64,000 nt of DNA, from NCBI RefSeq assembly GCF_900104795.1, contig NZ_FNTG01000004.1:171117-235116 (forward strand). The letters run 5' to 3'. This document shows, piece after piece, positions 1-9,388 of this stretch; position 1 is the stretch's first letter, and every line of letters begins with the position of its first letter. Both the position numbers and the translations under genes were made by a program. Origin of the DNA: Burkholderia sp. WP9. GTDB taxonomy: Bacteria > Pseudomonadota > Gammaproteobacteria > Burkholderiales > Burkholderiaceae. The notes beneath the pieces are model-generated. The model was not told the origin of the DNA. It saw only the letters and a list, made by a program, of their open reading frames with translations, and made no database searches.

Positions 1-53
1 TAAAAAAACAAACAAACCGGTTACCAGGAAGCAACTTGGCGAGCGTCCCTGAT

Positions 54-374
54 GGTGAGGTTAATTGTGCGGAGCAGCAGTTTCGGTCCAGCTCCTGTTC
101 CGTTTCAACAGAAACACGTTTTCGATTCGTAAAGCACCCGATTGAAGGTGAGGTTCATTGTGCAGGCGTGTGCGCAGACACCTGTATAAAAACCGCCGCG
201 CGTGCGAGGCGCTGAAAATCAGAGAGGAAGGTGAGGTCCATTGTGCTGCGAACACATCGGCGCGCTTCGAGTTGTCTCTCGCAGCACAATTGACCTCACC
301 ATGTGCCGTATTTTTGTGCAAAGGTCGATGTGCGCGGCGATACTGCTTTCAGAATTAGCACAAGCGACCTCACC
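54..374. repeat. Five 17-bp iteron-like repeats (candidate origin or partition sites)
   Basis: Five copies of GGTGAGGTNNNTTGTGC are readable: 54-70, 147-163 and 230-246 on the plus strand, and 284-300 and 358-374 on the minus strand, so three direct copies face two inverted ones. The two variable centres read TTA/TTC/TCC/TCA/TCG after GGTGAGG. Such arrays upstream of a partition operon are typically Rep-binding iterons or ParA/ParB-type control sites. The core TGAGGTT recurs in the inverted repeat over the parA start. No rep gene is visible inside the window, so a replication role is inference; a regulatory array for parAB is the alternative. Confidence 0.75.
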
Positions 375-584
375 TTGAACGACCATCTGGCGACCGGCGC
401 GCGAACTACAGTGCCTATCGGCGACAATTCTGCCGAATGGCAGCGGTCTGGAAGAGCAGGAAGTGTCTCTTCTATGCTTGTCGGCCGCACTCCAGTCGAC
501 CAAAAACGCGCAATGACGCATGGTTTTTCAGAAAGTCTTCATAAAAAACAGCCGTTTATAGAGCTATTTTCATGTGTTTCATGT

Positions 585-624
585 ATTCTGAGGTTCATCG
601 AAATTTACGGATAAACCTCAGAAT
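585..624. promoter_or_regulatory. Inverted-repeat operator overlapping the parA start
   Basis: ATTCTGAGGTT at 585-595 is repeated perfectly in inverse as AACCTCAGAAT at 614-624, with an 18-bp spacer. The right arm runs into the ATG at 623. Both arms carry TGAGGTT, the same core as the five upstream iterons. Type Ia ParA proteins with an N-terminal helix-turn-helix repress their own operon through sites like this, so autoregulation by ParA is the likely role (inference). Confidence 0.6.
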
Positions 625-1834
625 GGTGAAAACGAGCCAACTTCCTGCCGTAGACCGAACGGTTCCTCTTGAGCAGATTAGCCAGTTCGCTGAAAAGGTG
701 TCAATTTTCACGGATGAGCTGCGTAACACCATTCTTGCACCCCGACCGCGAAAAGCTGCTCCTGTTTTCAAAACAGGGGAAATTGCTGAGATGTGCAACA
801 TCTCTCATTCCCAGGTCCAATACCTCGCAACCAAGAGCGACGGAGATTTGCCGCCAGGCACCGCTGCCGGTACCGGGCGGACCCGCACATTCACTCTGGA
901 GGAAGCGCGCCTTTGGGTCCAGAAAGTCTCCGACATCTATCAGACTCCACTCGTTACGGGAACACGTGAACCGGAAGGGAAAATCGTCATAACGGCCCAA
1001 TTGAAGGGCGGCTCGGCAAAGACAACCACAACTATGTGTCTCGCACAAGGACTGACGTTGCGCGGGCGCAAGGTGCTTGTCATCGACCTTGACCCTCAGG
1101 CCTCGCTTTCCGAACTATGCGGCTTGTACGCGGAAAAGGATGTGACGCCGGATGACACCGTGTTGCCGTATATCTACGACCAGGACGTCGAGGGTGGCCT
1201 GGAAACAAGGGTCCAGTCGACTTACTGGGATGGGCTTGACGTGATTCCGGCTCACACCGAATTGATTGGTGCGGAGTTCCATTTGCCGGCGATGCAGAAG
1301 ATGAGGCCCGGCTTCCGGTTCTGGACGGTGCTTCGGCAAGGTCTCGAGCCACTGCGCAAGCGCTACGACTACATCCTCATGGACACGTCGCCTTCGCTGT
1401 CGTACCTCAACCTGAATGCACTGCTGGCGGCGGATGCCATGGTCATGCCGATGGTTCCCGAAAATCTGGACTTCATCAGCTCGCTGTCGTTCTGGCGACT
1501 GTTTTCAGATGTATCCAAGAGCTTTATCAAGTACGAGCAGGACAAGAAATACGACTTTATTTCGCTGATGCTTTCGAGGGTCGATTACGGGCGCACGTCG
1601 TCCGCACCTATCGTGCGTGCATGGGCACAGAGCGCATACGAGAGCTGGCTGCATTCGATTGAAGTGCCGGCCAGTTCGGTGATGAGCACAGGAGCGTTGG
1701 CATTTTCAACGGTATTCGACGTAAGCAGTACCCATAGCGCAGCTAAGTCGTTGCAGCGTGTACGACAGCCCCTTGTCGATTACTGCCGGTGGGTGGACGA
1801 AATCTATGCAGAAAAATGGAGGAACGCGCAATGA
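623..1834 (+). CDS. parA: ParA family partition ATPase (type Ia, with N-terminal HTH)
   Basis: Walker-type ATPase that, with ParB and its centromere, segregates a low-copy replicon. From the ATG at 623 the product is 403 aa. An N-terminal helix-turn-helix/winged segment lies around residues 50-70 (TGEIAEMCNISHSQVQYL). The deviant Walker A KGGSAKTTT is at about 128-136, Walker A' VIDLDPQAS at about 153-161, and a Walker B-like YILMDTSPS around 250. The extra N-terminal DNA-binding part is what marks type Ia ParA proteins that also repress their own promoter. Neither 623 nor the alternative in-frame ATG at 572 has a good ribosome site; 623 was chosen because the operator repeat ends on it. The stop overlaps the parB start (ATGA), so the two are translationally coupled. 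Confidence 0.93.
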   Translation: MVKTSQLPAVDRTVPLEQISQFAEKVSIFTDELRNTILAPRPRKAAPVFKTGEIAEMCNISHSQVQYLATKSDGDLPPGTAAGTGRTRTFTLEEARLWVQKVSDIYQTPLVTGTREPEGKIVITAQLKGGSAKTTTTMCLAQGLTLRGRKVLVIDLDPQASLSELCGLYAEKDVTPDDTVLPYIYDQDVEGGLETRVQSTYWDGLDVIPAHTELIGAEFHLPAMQKMRPGFRFWTVLRQGLEPLRKRYDYILMDTSPSLSYLNLNALLAADAMVMPMVPENLDFISSLSFWRLFSDVSKSFIKYEQDKKYDFISLMLSRVDYGRTSSAPIVRAWAQSAYESWLHSIEVPASSVMSTGALAFSTVFDVSSTHSAAKSLQRVRQPLVDYCRWVDEIYAEKWRNAQ

Positions 1835-2808
1835 GCAACATGCGAGAGCAGCTGCTGGCCAAGACGTCCGGGATCCGGACGACCTCATCTATCAAGGAAG
1901 ATGAGGTCAAGCGTAGCAACCGAACGCAGACGGCGCCTGGCCTCGCGGGTGCGCTTGCGGTAGCGCAACTACGTGTCCAAGAGCTGGAGTCCACTGGCGC
2001 CGCGTCGCAATTGTCTGTGTCCGACATCGTACCGAACCCCTGGCAGCCGCGGAGAGTATTCAACGAGGCGAAGCTGTCGGAGCTGGCCGAGTCCATTCGT
2101 GAAGTCGGGCTTATGCAGCCCATCGTGGTCCGCCGCGCCGACGATATCTATCAGATTGTGGCGGGCGAACGTCGGTGGCGCGCACATAAGATGGTGGGAC
2201 TCGAAGCCATCAAGGCTGTCGTTGTGGAGTGCTCCGACGAAGACATGGCTGTGCTAGCCCTCGTGGAAAATGTTAGTCGTGACGACTTGTCCGACTATGA
2301 AGTTGCCATGTCCATGAGGCAGACGGAGAAGGAGTTCCCTGACCGTAAGCGGATGGCCGAGGCACTGGGTATGTCCCGCAGCGGGCTCTACCAGTTCCTC
2401 TCGTTTGAAAATTTACCGGACTTCATCAGGAAGGACCTCGACATTCAGCCGCGGTTGCTTGGCGGGACTGCTGCCCAAGCGATTGTTGCGGCCATCAAGA
2501 AACACGGCGAAGACGGTGTGAACGCAGCAATGGAACTCTGGCCGCTCGTGGTAAAGGGCGACATGGACCAGGGGAAGGTGGCAGCGGCGATTAAGGCGTT
2601 GGCAACTCGTCGAACGACGACGACGAATTCTGCAAGCGAGCGGAGCATCGACAAGTTTTTCTCTGGCAAGGAACACGCGGGCTCCATTACCAAGGACATC
2701 AGCGGTATCACGGTGAAAATTAAGGCCGGCGTGCTCACGGACGCGCAGGAGACGCAGATTCGGGAGCTTATCAGCCGGATGTTCCACGATCAGCCGAAAA
2801 CAAACTGA
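1831..2808 (+). CDS. parB: ParB family partition protein (centromere-binding CTPase)
   Basis: DNA-binding partner of ParA, 325 aa. The start at 1831 is fixed by GGAGG at 1818-1822 and by the ATGA overlap with parA. A ParB/Spo0J N-terminal domain spans about residues 58-160, with the CTP-binding signature GERRWRA at 112-118 and the ENVSRDDLSDYE segment near 146-157. The KorB-like helix-turn-helix follows (RMAEALGMSRSGLYQFLS, about 173-190), then a C-terminal dimerisation region. Directly downstream lie a terminator and four 19-bp palindromes that are the natural candidates for its binding sites. No lesion is seen. Confidence 0.93.
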   Translation: MSNMREQLLAKTSGIRTTSSIKEDEVKRSNRTQTAPGLAGALAVAQLRVQELESTGAASQLSVSDIVPNPWQPRRVFNEAKLSELAESIREVGLMQPIVVRRADDIYQIVAGERRWRAHKMVGLEAIKAVVVECSDEDMAVLALVENVSRDDLSDYEVAMSMRQTEKEFPDRKRMAEALGMSRSGLYQFLSFENLPDFIRKDLDIQPRLLGGTAAQAIVAAIKKHGEDGVNAAMELWPLVVKGDMDQGKVAAAIKALATRRTTTTNSASERSIDKFFSGKEHAGSITKDISGITVKIKAGVLTDAQETQIRELISRMFHDQPKTN

Positions 2809-2830
2809 GGAACGCTTTACCCTTAACCAA

Positions 2831-2854
2831 GCCCGCCTTGCGCGGGTTTTTTTT
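2831..2854 (+). terminator. Rho-independent terminator after parB
   Basis: CCCGC at 2832-2836 pairs with GCGGG at 2842-2846 across a five-base loop and is followed by eight T (2847-2854). It lies 23 bases after the parB stop and closes the parAB operon. Confidence 0.85.
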
Positions 2855-2872
2855 CGTCCAGCCGCTCTGAAA

Positions 2873-3149
2873 GTGTCTAGAGTCGAGGCACATCGCCGGC
2901 TGCGAGGCTGTCCGGCCCAGAGCATGCGTGTCTAGACTCTAGACACGAGATTAGGTAGCGGTGAGCGGACACCATGGGGCCACGCGAGGACCAATGAAGG
3001 GCTGCGGACCCTTCGGCGTGTCTAGAGCCTAGACACGCACGAGGACAGCTGTCGGTTCCGAGCAGCGCGGTTTGCATCTCAGCAATTCGCGGTTCCCGTA
3101 AGCGGCGATGGTTGCGGACGAGGCTTGAGCGGGTCTAGACTCTCGACGC
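2873..3149. repeat. Cluster of four 19-bp palindromes, candidate parS centromere
   Basis: Four copies of a 19-bp palindrome, consensus GTGTCTAGASTCTAGACAC, lie at 2873-2891, 2928-2946, 3018-3036 and 3131-3149. The second is a perfect palindrome with 9-bp arms around one central base. The first and fourth have two arm mismatches and the third has one. They start 1.0 repeat-length or more apart (55, 90 and 113 bp). Their place just past the parB terminator and their symmetry fit ParB-binding parS sites. The motif differs from the chromosomal Burkholderia parS consensus as I recall it. Function is inferred. Confidence 0.7.
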
Positions 3150-4116
3150 GCCCCTTCAATGGCAACAGCTACACAGGAGCTAGGCTGCTATTGAGAAGCT
3201 GGGCACGAGAGTCAGCAAATCAGCGCGGGCGCAGTAGCCTGATCAAGTTGAATGCGAAAAGCGTACGGCCCTAGGAGCCTTCATGGTAGACCCAAACTTG
3301 CGACAAGCATTCATCCGCGGCGGGCAAGTAAGCGTACCTGTTCACCATACCTTCGTCCTGAAAGTTGCTGATTGTTGAGCAAAACCCGCTCTCGCAACCG
3401 GCTTCGGATTCGAGAAGATGCCTGACGAGCATCCACCGCGACATTCACTTGCGGTGCTCTGGTGCCCTTTGAAGGACAAAGCCCCGCCCCCGCGGCAGCC
3501 CTAAGATCGCGACGAATCAGACTACAGTGGTCAGCAATGTTCGACTCTGAGCGCGGCCATCTCCTTGATGTTGTTTCAGGTCGTGGTATTTCCTCTTGCA
3601 ACTGTGTCCATACGTTTGTGGATCAAGCAGGCGTGATTACCATGACCGTATAGCGACGTGTCCATATTTCTGCGTGCTCAAGTAGCGCCGCACTAGAACC
3701 TCCCTCCTCCAGTTGGCCGGCGATGCTACCTGACAGCGATTCAGACCGGTCCACACACCGATCCCCTCTCTCTCGTAGCACCGACGATTTCAGTCATCAG
3801 GCTCGGGCCGGACAGGCGGCTGTCCAATAGGCCGGTCGTCAGCGGCGCAAGGCCTCCGCGGTTTGTAACGCACTGGCCAGTTGCGCAGGCGACAATTTCT
3901 CTAACGTTTGCGGTGAGCGCCGGATCGTGATCGGCGAGGGACGCCGCGTCAATGACAGTTCATGACGGGCTTGAAGCTACGCCGCGCGTTGCGGCGTAGC
4001 ACGGGCAAGCGGCCTTCGTGAAGGTCCTGCGTATCGAAAATGCTCGCTGCGGCGATCATAGCGACGAGGAGATCTTAATTGTGCGGCGCCACCCGGGAGT
4101 CGTGGGACGCCGACTG
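3150..4116. other. Gene-free stretch with one perfect hairpin
   Basis: No convincing coding sequence is seen on either strand. The clearest structure is a perfect 10-bp inverted repeat, GCTACGCCGC at 3976-3985 and GCGGCGTAGC at 3991-4000, with a five-base loop and no T-run. It lies about 120 bp downstream of the recombinase pseudogene, so it could be a terminator for that gene or part of an attachment site. Neither is shown. Confidence 0.4.
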
Positions 4117-5172
4117 TTATCGTGTCACGCGCGAACGGGCCCGCTGCGTCTCCAGCGCGCGCTTCAGCGGTTCGTCGTCGACGTACTGGCGGAAGGTCCG
4201 TAGATCGCTATGGTCCGTGTTTTCGAGCGCCGCAGAGGCGTCCAGGCCGTCGCGGACCGCCTGAGCGAGCCCTTTGGCGTACGTGTGACGCAGCCAGTGC
4301 GTGGACGCGCGTTCAAACCGGTCGGCATCGACGAGCCGGCCGTGGGCGCGGGCGTAGGCAAACGCCTCACTGCACAGTCCGGTGACCAGTTTCCAAATCG
4401 CCGTGCGGCTGCGGATGCCCTTGCGTTCACCCCAGCGGGAGCGTCGCACCGACAACAGCAGCGGCAGGTCTTCGTCCGGCAGCGGCACCGGTGGTAGGCC
4501 AAACGCTATTCGGTAGGCCTGCAGCGACAACCAAGCTCGTCGCACGGCACCCAGCGGGGCGTCCGGAAACTCACGGCGGAGAGCATGCGGCACCGGTTCG
4601 ATGCACACATGGCCCATCCGGCACTGCATCACCTCGGTGGTGGGCAGGCCGGTCCGTTCAAACAGGTCCACCGCGAACAGGTCGCGCGCATTCGCCAGGC
4701 ACGCCTTGCGGCCGGACTCCGCGCCCGGGCGGGCGGCAATCGCCTCACGCAGGAGCGCCGTGTCGTCAGGTGACCGGAAACGCCCCGGCTTTTCCGGCCC
4801 GCGTCGGCCCACCGTCGGCAGCCCGGTGGCCGGATTCAGCTGCAGGTAGCCGACGTCGCGCAGCCAGTCGAATAGCGACGTGACGATTTTCTGGGTCTGG
4901 CCCCCCGAGCGCTCGGTCAGTGGCCGGAGGAACGGTCGCCAATCCGCCGCACCGCAACCCGCGCACGCGGATCGACCACGGCGCTGGCGCCTGCAGGAAG
5001 TCGATGTATGCGGAAAACTCATCCAGCCCCCACGCCGAAATCGGTGCATTCACCTTCCGTGAATACCAGAACAGGCGCTCGGCCCAGATGCGGTACTGTG
5101 CGAGCGTGGTTGCGGCTAGGCGCTCGCGGCCGTGAGGGCTGGGTCCGGTTCAAAACGGTCAATCGTGCTCAT
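4117..5172 (-). pseudogene. Tyrosine recombinase/phage integrase, frameshifted
   Basis: The catalytic C-terminal half (4117-5000) reads cleanly, with box II THWLRHTYAKGL and the terminal DHSDLRTFRQYVDDE carrying the presumed nucleophilic Tyr. The N-terminal half is split over other frames. MSTIDRFEPDPALTAA starts at ATG 5172 behind a GGAG, then frame is lost near 5125. RIWAERLFWYS..NAPISAWGLDEFSAYIDFLQ continues in a second frame, and frame changes again between about 4940 and 4990 into the catalytic part. At least two frameshifts therefore inactivate it. Related XerC/D-like recombinases cut and join DNA at specific sites. It lies next to the partition locus and points away from the intact integrase at 10219. 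Confidence 0.75.
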
Positions 5173-5309
5173 CGAGGTGCTCCGGGACGAACCGGGTTGA
5201 CGTAAGCAACGCAACTAACGGCCTGCGCTTCGCCCCCACGCGCAAGCCCGCTTACGCGTGGCCGTAAGGCCTTGCAACGCAGTGGGGGCCCGTCAAGATT
5301 GGGAGCAGT

Positions 5310-5957
5310 TTAACGGCGAGCTCGCTCACGGCGCAGCCTCCCCACGGCCCATGTTGATGCGAAGCTCGTGCGCCGACGGCGCCGCGCACAGGAACGAAAA
5401 AAGCCAGCTGCCGCGCGCGGGTGCGGGACGAACTGCAGCGCCGGTTCGTGCTCGCTGAAAGTGACGTCGATGAGCCCTCTATCCGCATGGCGGACAACCG
5501 AGTGCGCGCAGAGGAGCAACTGCGGCCCGAAGGTGACCAAAGCGAGCCAGCCCTGCACGGCCTGCGTTTCCGAATGCGTGGCCACCCACGCGTCGACCGC
5601 ATCGTGGCAGTTGGGTCTGGGCACAACTGCTGGCCGCACGCGCGGAATTTCCCTGCCCATTTGGGCAGCGGGCAGGGCCCCGACGAGCGCCCGCGCAAGC
5701 TCGATCCGAGTCTGGACGACCTCATCGAACTCGCGCGCGTCCTTCTCGAAGCGAACGCGCAGGGCGGGCTCGGTCACGGCAAGTTCGTCGAGGATATGAC
5801 GCAGGGAGATTCCGTTTGTTCCGGCATTCTCACTATTGCTTCGGTGGACGGCCGCGCAGGCCTGCATCGGGCCAGGCCTGCCGGGCAAGCCGTACGTCTC
5901 GCAGCTGTGCCGGCAGCTCGGGCTGCGGCCGCCGTGGCCGGTGCGGGCGGCGGTCAC
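5310..5957 (-). CDS. Hypothetical protein of the integration zone
   Basis: Not recognised. The middle part (about residues 50-180) has ordinary protein character: an ISLRHILDELAVTEPALRVR segment, then an acidic/basic helical region and a stretch beginning NCHDAVDAWVA. The last 30 residues become Arg-rich and look frameshifted, and the first 40 overlap a possible gene on the other strand, so both ends are uncertain. The coding start may lie near 5830 rather than 5957. No domain can be named. Confidence 0.4.
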   Translation of the reverse strand: MTAARTGHGGRSPSCRHSCETYGLPGRPGPMQACAAVHRSNSENAGTNGISLRHILDELAVTEPALRVRFEKDAREFDEVVQTRIELARALVGALPAAQMGREIPRVRPAVVPRPNCHDAVDAWVATHSETQAVQGWLALVTFGPQLLLCAHSVVRHADRGLIDVTFSEHEPALQFVPHPRAAAGFFRSCARRRRRTSFASTWAVGRLRRERARR

Positions 5958-6057
5958 CGGTGCCGCCGCGCATATCGAGATCGGCGACCGTCATCTGGCG
6001 GCGATCCGGCAGATCCTCGCGCGGCCGCAGGTGGAGACGCGCCGGGCCGCGGGATGA
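5836..6057 (+). CDS. Small hypothetical protein, divergent from its neighbour
   Basis: About 73 aa from a TTG start. It contains GLPGKPYVSQLCRQLGL and HIEIGDRHLAAIRQILA, which read like a short helical protein, but I do not recognise the family. Codon choice fits the region. It runs divergently from the minus-strand gene before it and lies about 230 bp upstream of the first antitoxin gene. The N-terminal limit is not fixed by a ribosome site. Confidence 0.35.
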   Translation: MLRWTAAQACIGPGLPGKPYVSQLCRQLGLRPPWPVRAAVTGAAAHIEIGDRHLAAIRQILARPQVETRRAAG

Positions 6058-6284
6058 CAGGAGCGGGGCAGGGGCGCCGGCACGGCGCAGCGGCCGGATC
6101 GGGGGCGGCGGTGCCGTTCTGTCGCCGCCGGTCTTCACTGATAATTGTTATTAGCAGTGAAGGGTTTAATGGGTTAAATGGCGGGGAGCCGCGAAAAAGG
6201 GCGTGTTCCAGAGCCGGCGTAATGACAATTTCATTGCGTTTCTGCCAGACTGGGCCTTCCCACGGTTTCCGAGCGAGGTTTCCC

Positions 6285-6577
6285 ATGTCCGCCACCCATG
6301 CGCTGCCCCCGAAGCGCGAGACGCTAAACATCCGCATCCGGCCCGAAGAGCGGGGGCTGATCGACCGGGCGGCGAGCCGCGGCAAGAACCGCACTGACTT
6401 CATTCTCAAGGCGGCCCGCGCGGCGGCCGAGGAAGCGCTGCTCGAGCAGGTCGTGATGACGGCCAGCCCCGCAGCGTATGCGGCGTTTCTCGCACGGCTC
6501 GATCTGCCGCCGCAACCCAGTGAGCTGTGCCGCGCGATGCAGACCGTCGCGCCATGGGATACCCCGGGCGACGCCGC

Positions 6578-6581
<4 letters not shown>
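6285..6581 (+). CDS. DUF1778 (TacA-like) antitoxin, left copy
   Basis: 98-aa ribbon-helix-helix antitoxin of the DUF1778 family, which pairs with GNAT toxins that acetylate charged tRNA. The N-terminus (KRETLNIRIRPEERGLIDRA, about 10-29) is the DNA-binding ribbon-helix-helix. NRTDFILKAARAAAEEAL follows, and the C-terminal tail would neutralise the toxin. The stop overlaps the ATG of the GNAT gene (ATGA at 6578-6581), the usual coupling. The toxin gene is broken, so this copy is now an orphan antitoxin. A short near-palindrome, AATGACAATTTCATT, lies about 60 bp upstream and could be its operator (inference). Confidence 0.8.
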
Positions 6582-7068
<487 letters not shown>

Positions 7069-7070
7069 CC

Positions 7071-7215
7071 GTGGCCAACCAGCCGCAAACGCTGCCGCTG
7101 CCGCCACCGCGCACCGACCTCACCGCGCTGCGCGCGTTCGTGCAGCGGCTGCCTGCAGCGACCCCCGCGCGGCTCTACGACGATCCGGAGCTGGCGCCGC
7201 ATGCGGCCCACACGC
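7071..7215 (+). pseudogene. 5' fragment of a DUF3701-type integrase
   Basis: About 45 codons from GTG 7071 match the start of the intact integrase at 10219 almost word for word (both begin with ANQPQTL, and both have FTALRAFVQRLPAAT or near it and RLY.DPELAPHAA). The match stops abruptly near 7207, where unrelated sequence containing a mazEF stub begins. It is the third member of the left antitoxin-toxin-integrase unit, showing that the whole three-gene module, not just the toxin pair, was duplicated. Confidence 0.8.
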
Positions 7216-7478
7216 GGCAAGTGCCGACGCGATGGACCGCTATCTGGGGTGCCGTCACGTCCCGCTTCATTCCCACTCGTCCTTGGTCAGCCGCCCGATA
7301 AAGTCCATACGTCCTTTTCCGCTGCGCTCCCGGCGATCACGCGGGACTGGCGCGCGTATTCCTCGGCGAAACCAGGCGCGCGCGTGTCCGGCACCCCAAT
7401 CGTGACTGGCCGCAGCCCGGCGCGTCGCACGGCCTGGCGTCGCTGGGCGCGGGTGCTCTTTTCCCGGTGAGATGTCAA
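7210..7478 (-). pseudogene. MazE-like (DUF3018) antitoxin and start of MazF, broken
   Basis: The minus strand from 7478 reads like a DUF3018 MazE-type antitoxin: RRAGLRPVTIGVPDTRAPGF with EEYARQSRVIAGS after it. A one-base loss near 7300 shifts the end, which in the next frame reads MDFIGRLTKDEWE and stops at 7267-7269. That stop overlaps an ATG that starts MKRDVT, the beginning of a MazF toxin (usually MKRGD..), cut off within about 60 bases at the junction with the integrase fragment. This is a dead mazEF remnant. Assignment rests on the recognisable DUF3018 core; the MazF part is only a few codons. Confidence 0.6.
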
Positions 7479-7743
7479 GGCTGTTTTCCTGACGGGACGC
7501 TCACCGCTTACAGGGCGCGGCGCCTTCCTTTATAGGTGAGCCTTTCCGGGATCCGATGACGCAGTCGGGCGCCCATAGGGCGCGCCGTTTACCGCAAACG
7601 ACCGTTTCCGCACTACCCAGGATCGGACAGAACTGTGTGCGGTTTGCAACAGGCGATGCCCACTCTTGAAGACACTCTGTCCCAGACTTTGGTAGCCTTT
7701 GCCGTAGCAGAGGATGGGCATCCAACGACGGGAGGAATTTGCC

Positions 7744-8016
7744 ATGCTGAAATGGCTCGCAAACTGGGCTGTGCACAATGCGCTCACGCCTGAGAAACAG
7801 GCTGAAAGAGCGTTGCGACAATTGCGTCTGGAGCTTTTCCAGGCGGAACAGCGGATCCTCGATGCGCAGATGCACGCGGATTACTACCGGGCACGTTTGG
7901 CTTTCTGTGAGCAGGTCATCAAGGACGGTATCGAGCAGGTCGCCGACCAGCGCAAAGGTCACCTTGAGTCCACACAGGTGTCGCGGCCGGGACTCAAGCT
8001 CACAGCAGCTCAATAG
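7744..8016 (+). CDS. Small coiled-coil hypothetical protein
   Basis: 90 aa, starting at ATG 7744 behind a strong GGGAGGAA. It begins MLKWLANWAVHNALTPEKQ and continues as one long charged helix (residues about 20-75), probably a coiled coil. I do not recognise the family. It stands alone between the mazEF remnant and a series of gene fragments, with its own ribosome site and clean codon use, so it is probably a live gene. Confidence 0.6.
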   Translation: MLKWLANWAVHNALTPEKQAERALRQLRLELFQAEQRILDAQMHADYYRARLAFCEQVIKDGIEQVADQRKGHLESTQVSRPGLKLTAAQ

Positions 8017-8241
8017 CGGGCCGGTCGGAGATATTTGAGTCGCACACCCCGCGCAGGCCGTGGAAGCGGCCGCTCGTTGGCGGCCGTGTTGCCGGGGACG
8101 CCGCGGGCGCCGTCAAGTTCCCGGCCAGTGATCTCGACGCGCTGTTTGAACCGATTCCGGAGGTCTTGCTAGCCGCAGCGGCCCGTCCGCGCGCCAGGAC
8201 CGGTACACAGGCCGGTGATGTCCAGCGCTTCTCGAAATTCC

Positions 8242-8520
8242 ATGACCCCAGCCGATTTTCCGATCTCAGCGAAAGCCGGCCACCGGCTCACCATCGCCCA
8301 CGTCGAGGCCGCGCTCTCGCGCTGGCGTGAGCGCAAACCGGTCACGCTTCACACGACGCTCTCACCGGCCGAAGCCCTCGCCAGACTGCTTGCGCGAATG
8401 ACGGCCCGCCGCGAAACCACCATCCGGTGGATCGACCTCATTTTTGTGGAACGTCACGCGCTCGGTATCCTCTATCCGTATCCGGTCGGCAGCGCCTGGC
8501 CGGGGTTACCGCCTGACTGA
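8242..8520 (+). CDS. Hypothetical protein
   Basis: About 92 aa from ATG 8242, with no clear ribosome site. Residues 10-45 form a basic amphipathic part (HRLTIAHVEAALSRWRERK) and the end reads ETTIRWIDLIFVERHALGIL. Not recognised. Upstream, in another frame (about 8100-8300), AVKFPASDLDALFEPIPEVL looks like the end of a different broken gene, so this stretch is probably a patchwork of fragments. The downstream end overlaps the methyltransferase remnant on the other strand. Confidence 0.4.
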   Translation: MTPADFPISAKAGHRLTIAHVEAALSRWRERKPVTLHTTLSPAEALARLLARMTARRETTIRWIDLIFVERHALGILYPYPVGSAWPGLPPD

Positions 8521-8976
8521 AGACGGCGCAGGAAACGCTCCGCCTCCGGCGGATCTTCGAGCAGTCCGGCCCGCTGGTCGGGCAGAAAGATCAGGCACGC
8601 CCAAGGGCTCGAAGACCCGGCCCAAATCCTCTTTCTGGCTAGCGGTTTGCAACGCGCGGCCCGGATACGGCGGATTGCCGACGACGTATATTTCCGTTTC
8701 CGCCGACGGTGGACAGACGGCGAGCCAATCACGACGCAAGGCGTTACCGTGAACGATGTTACCGCTGTCGCGCAAGGGGAGCGCGGGCGGCGCCGTGCCG
8801 AACTGCTGCTTGAACTGCTCGTTCATTTGATATTCGGCGATCCACAGCGAGAGCTTTGCCGTTTTCGCAGCGAAGTCGGCCAGTTCGATTCCGTAGAACT
8901 GGCTCAGATGCACGCTCGACATCGCAATCGCGTCTTTGCCGAGCTCGGAAAGCCGCGCGAAAACCCGGCTCTCCAT
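8506..8976 (-). pseudogene. N6-adenine DNA methyltransferase fragment
   Basis: About 125 residues of a class I SAM-dependent DNA methyltransferase, as in type IIG or large restriction-methylation proteins. LSQFYGIELADFAAKTAKLS leads to the catalytic motif IV, VVGNPPY, and then QTASQKEDLGRVFEPLG. Full proteins of this kind are several hundred residues, and both ends are missing here. A stop lies immediately before the first matching residues, and the C-terminal side turns into unrelated Arg-rich sequence after about 8590. It is a remnant of a defence or modification gene, not functional. Confidence 0.7.
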
Positions 8977-9247
8977 TTTCTGTCATCGGCGTTCTGAAAG
9001 TCGTTTAGATCTGCCGGTCTGAAACTCGTCTTCTTCGTTGGTTTTCTTCGAGGTTATCTATCTATCTAAGACGTAGCTCTTCTTCGTTTTTTTGCGTTTT
9101 CTTCCCTTGTTTGTCGTGTTATTCGGAGTTGGGCCACCAAGGTTGCCCGCGGTGGCCGTGCATGATCGGCGCAAGGGGGCAGATCATGAAGCGCCAAAGA
9201 CAACGTAGGTGCCTGGGTTGTGGAGCGTTGTTGGGGTTTGAGGTGCA

Positions 9248-9284
9248 GTGGAACAGTTATGGATTCTTCCGATAACCGTTCCAC
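9248..9284. repeat. Inverted repeat upstream of the intact toxin-antitoxin operon
   Basis: GTGGAACAGTTATGGA pairs with CCGATAACCGTTCCAC (14 of 16 positions) around a five-base loop. It ends about 105 bp before the antitoxin ATG. It has no T-run, so a regulatory or recombination site is as likely as a terminator. Confidence 0.45.
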
Positions 9285-9388
9285 TGAGCCTCAGACCCCT
9301 TGTTCCGGGCGGATCCGCGCAACGTAAAACACCAGCGGTCTTGATGCATACGGCAATTAGCCGTACCATTGCGACAGGAGGATCCCTC

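Noticed and set aside
54..374. CRISPR array
   Set aside because: The five repeats are short, in mixed orientation and irregularly spaced, with no cas genes; they behave as iterons.
5250..5268. CTTACG..CGTAAG palindrome as the attachment site of the recombinase
   Set aside because: It is only six bases per arm and no second copy was found, so the claim could not be supported.
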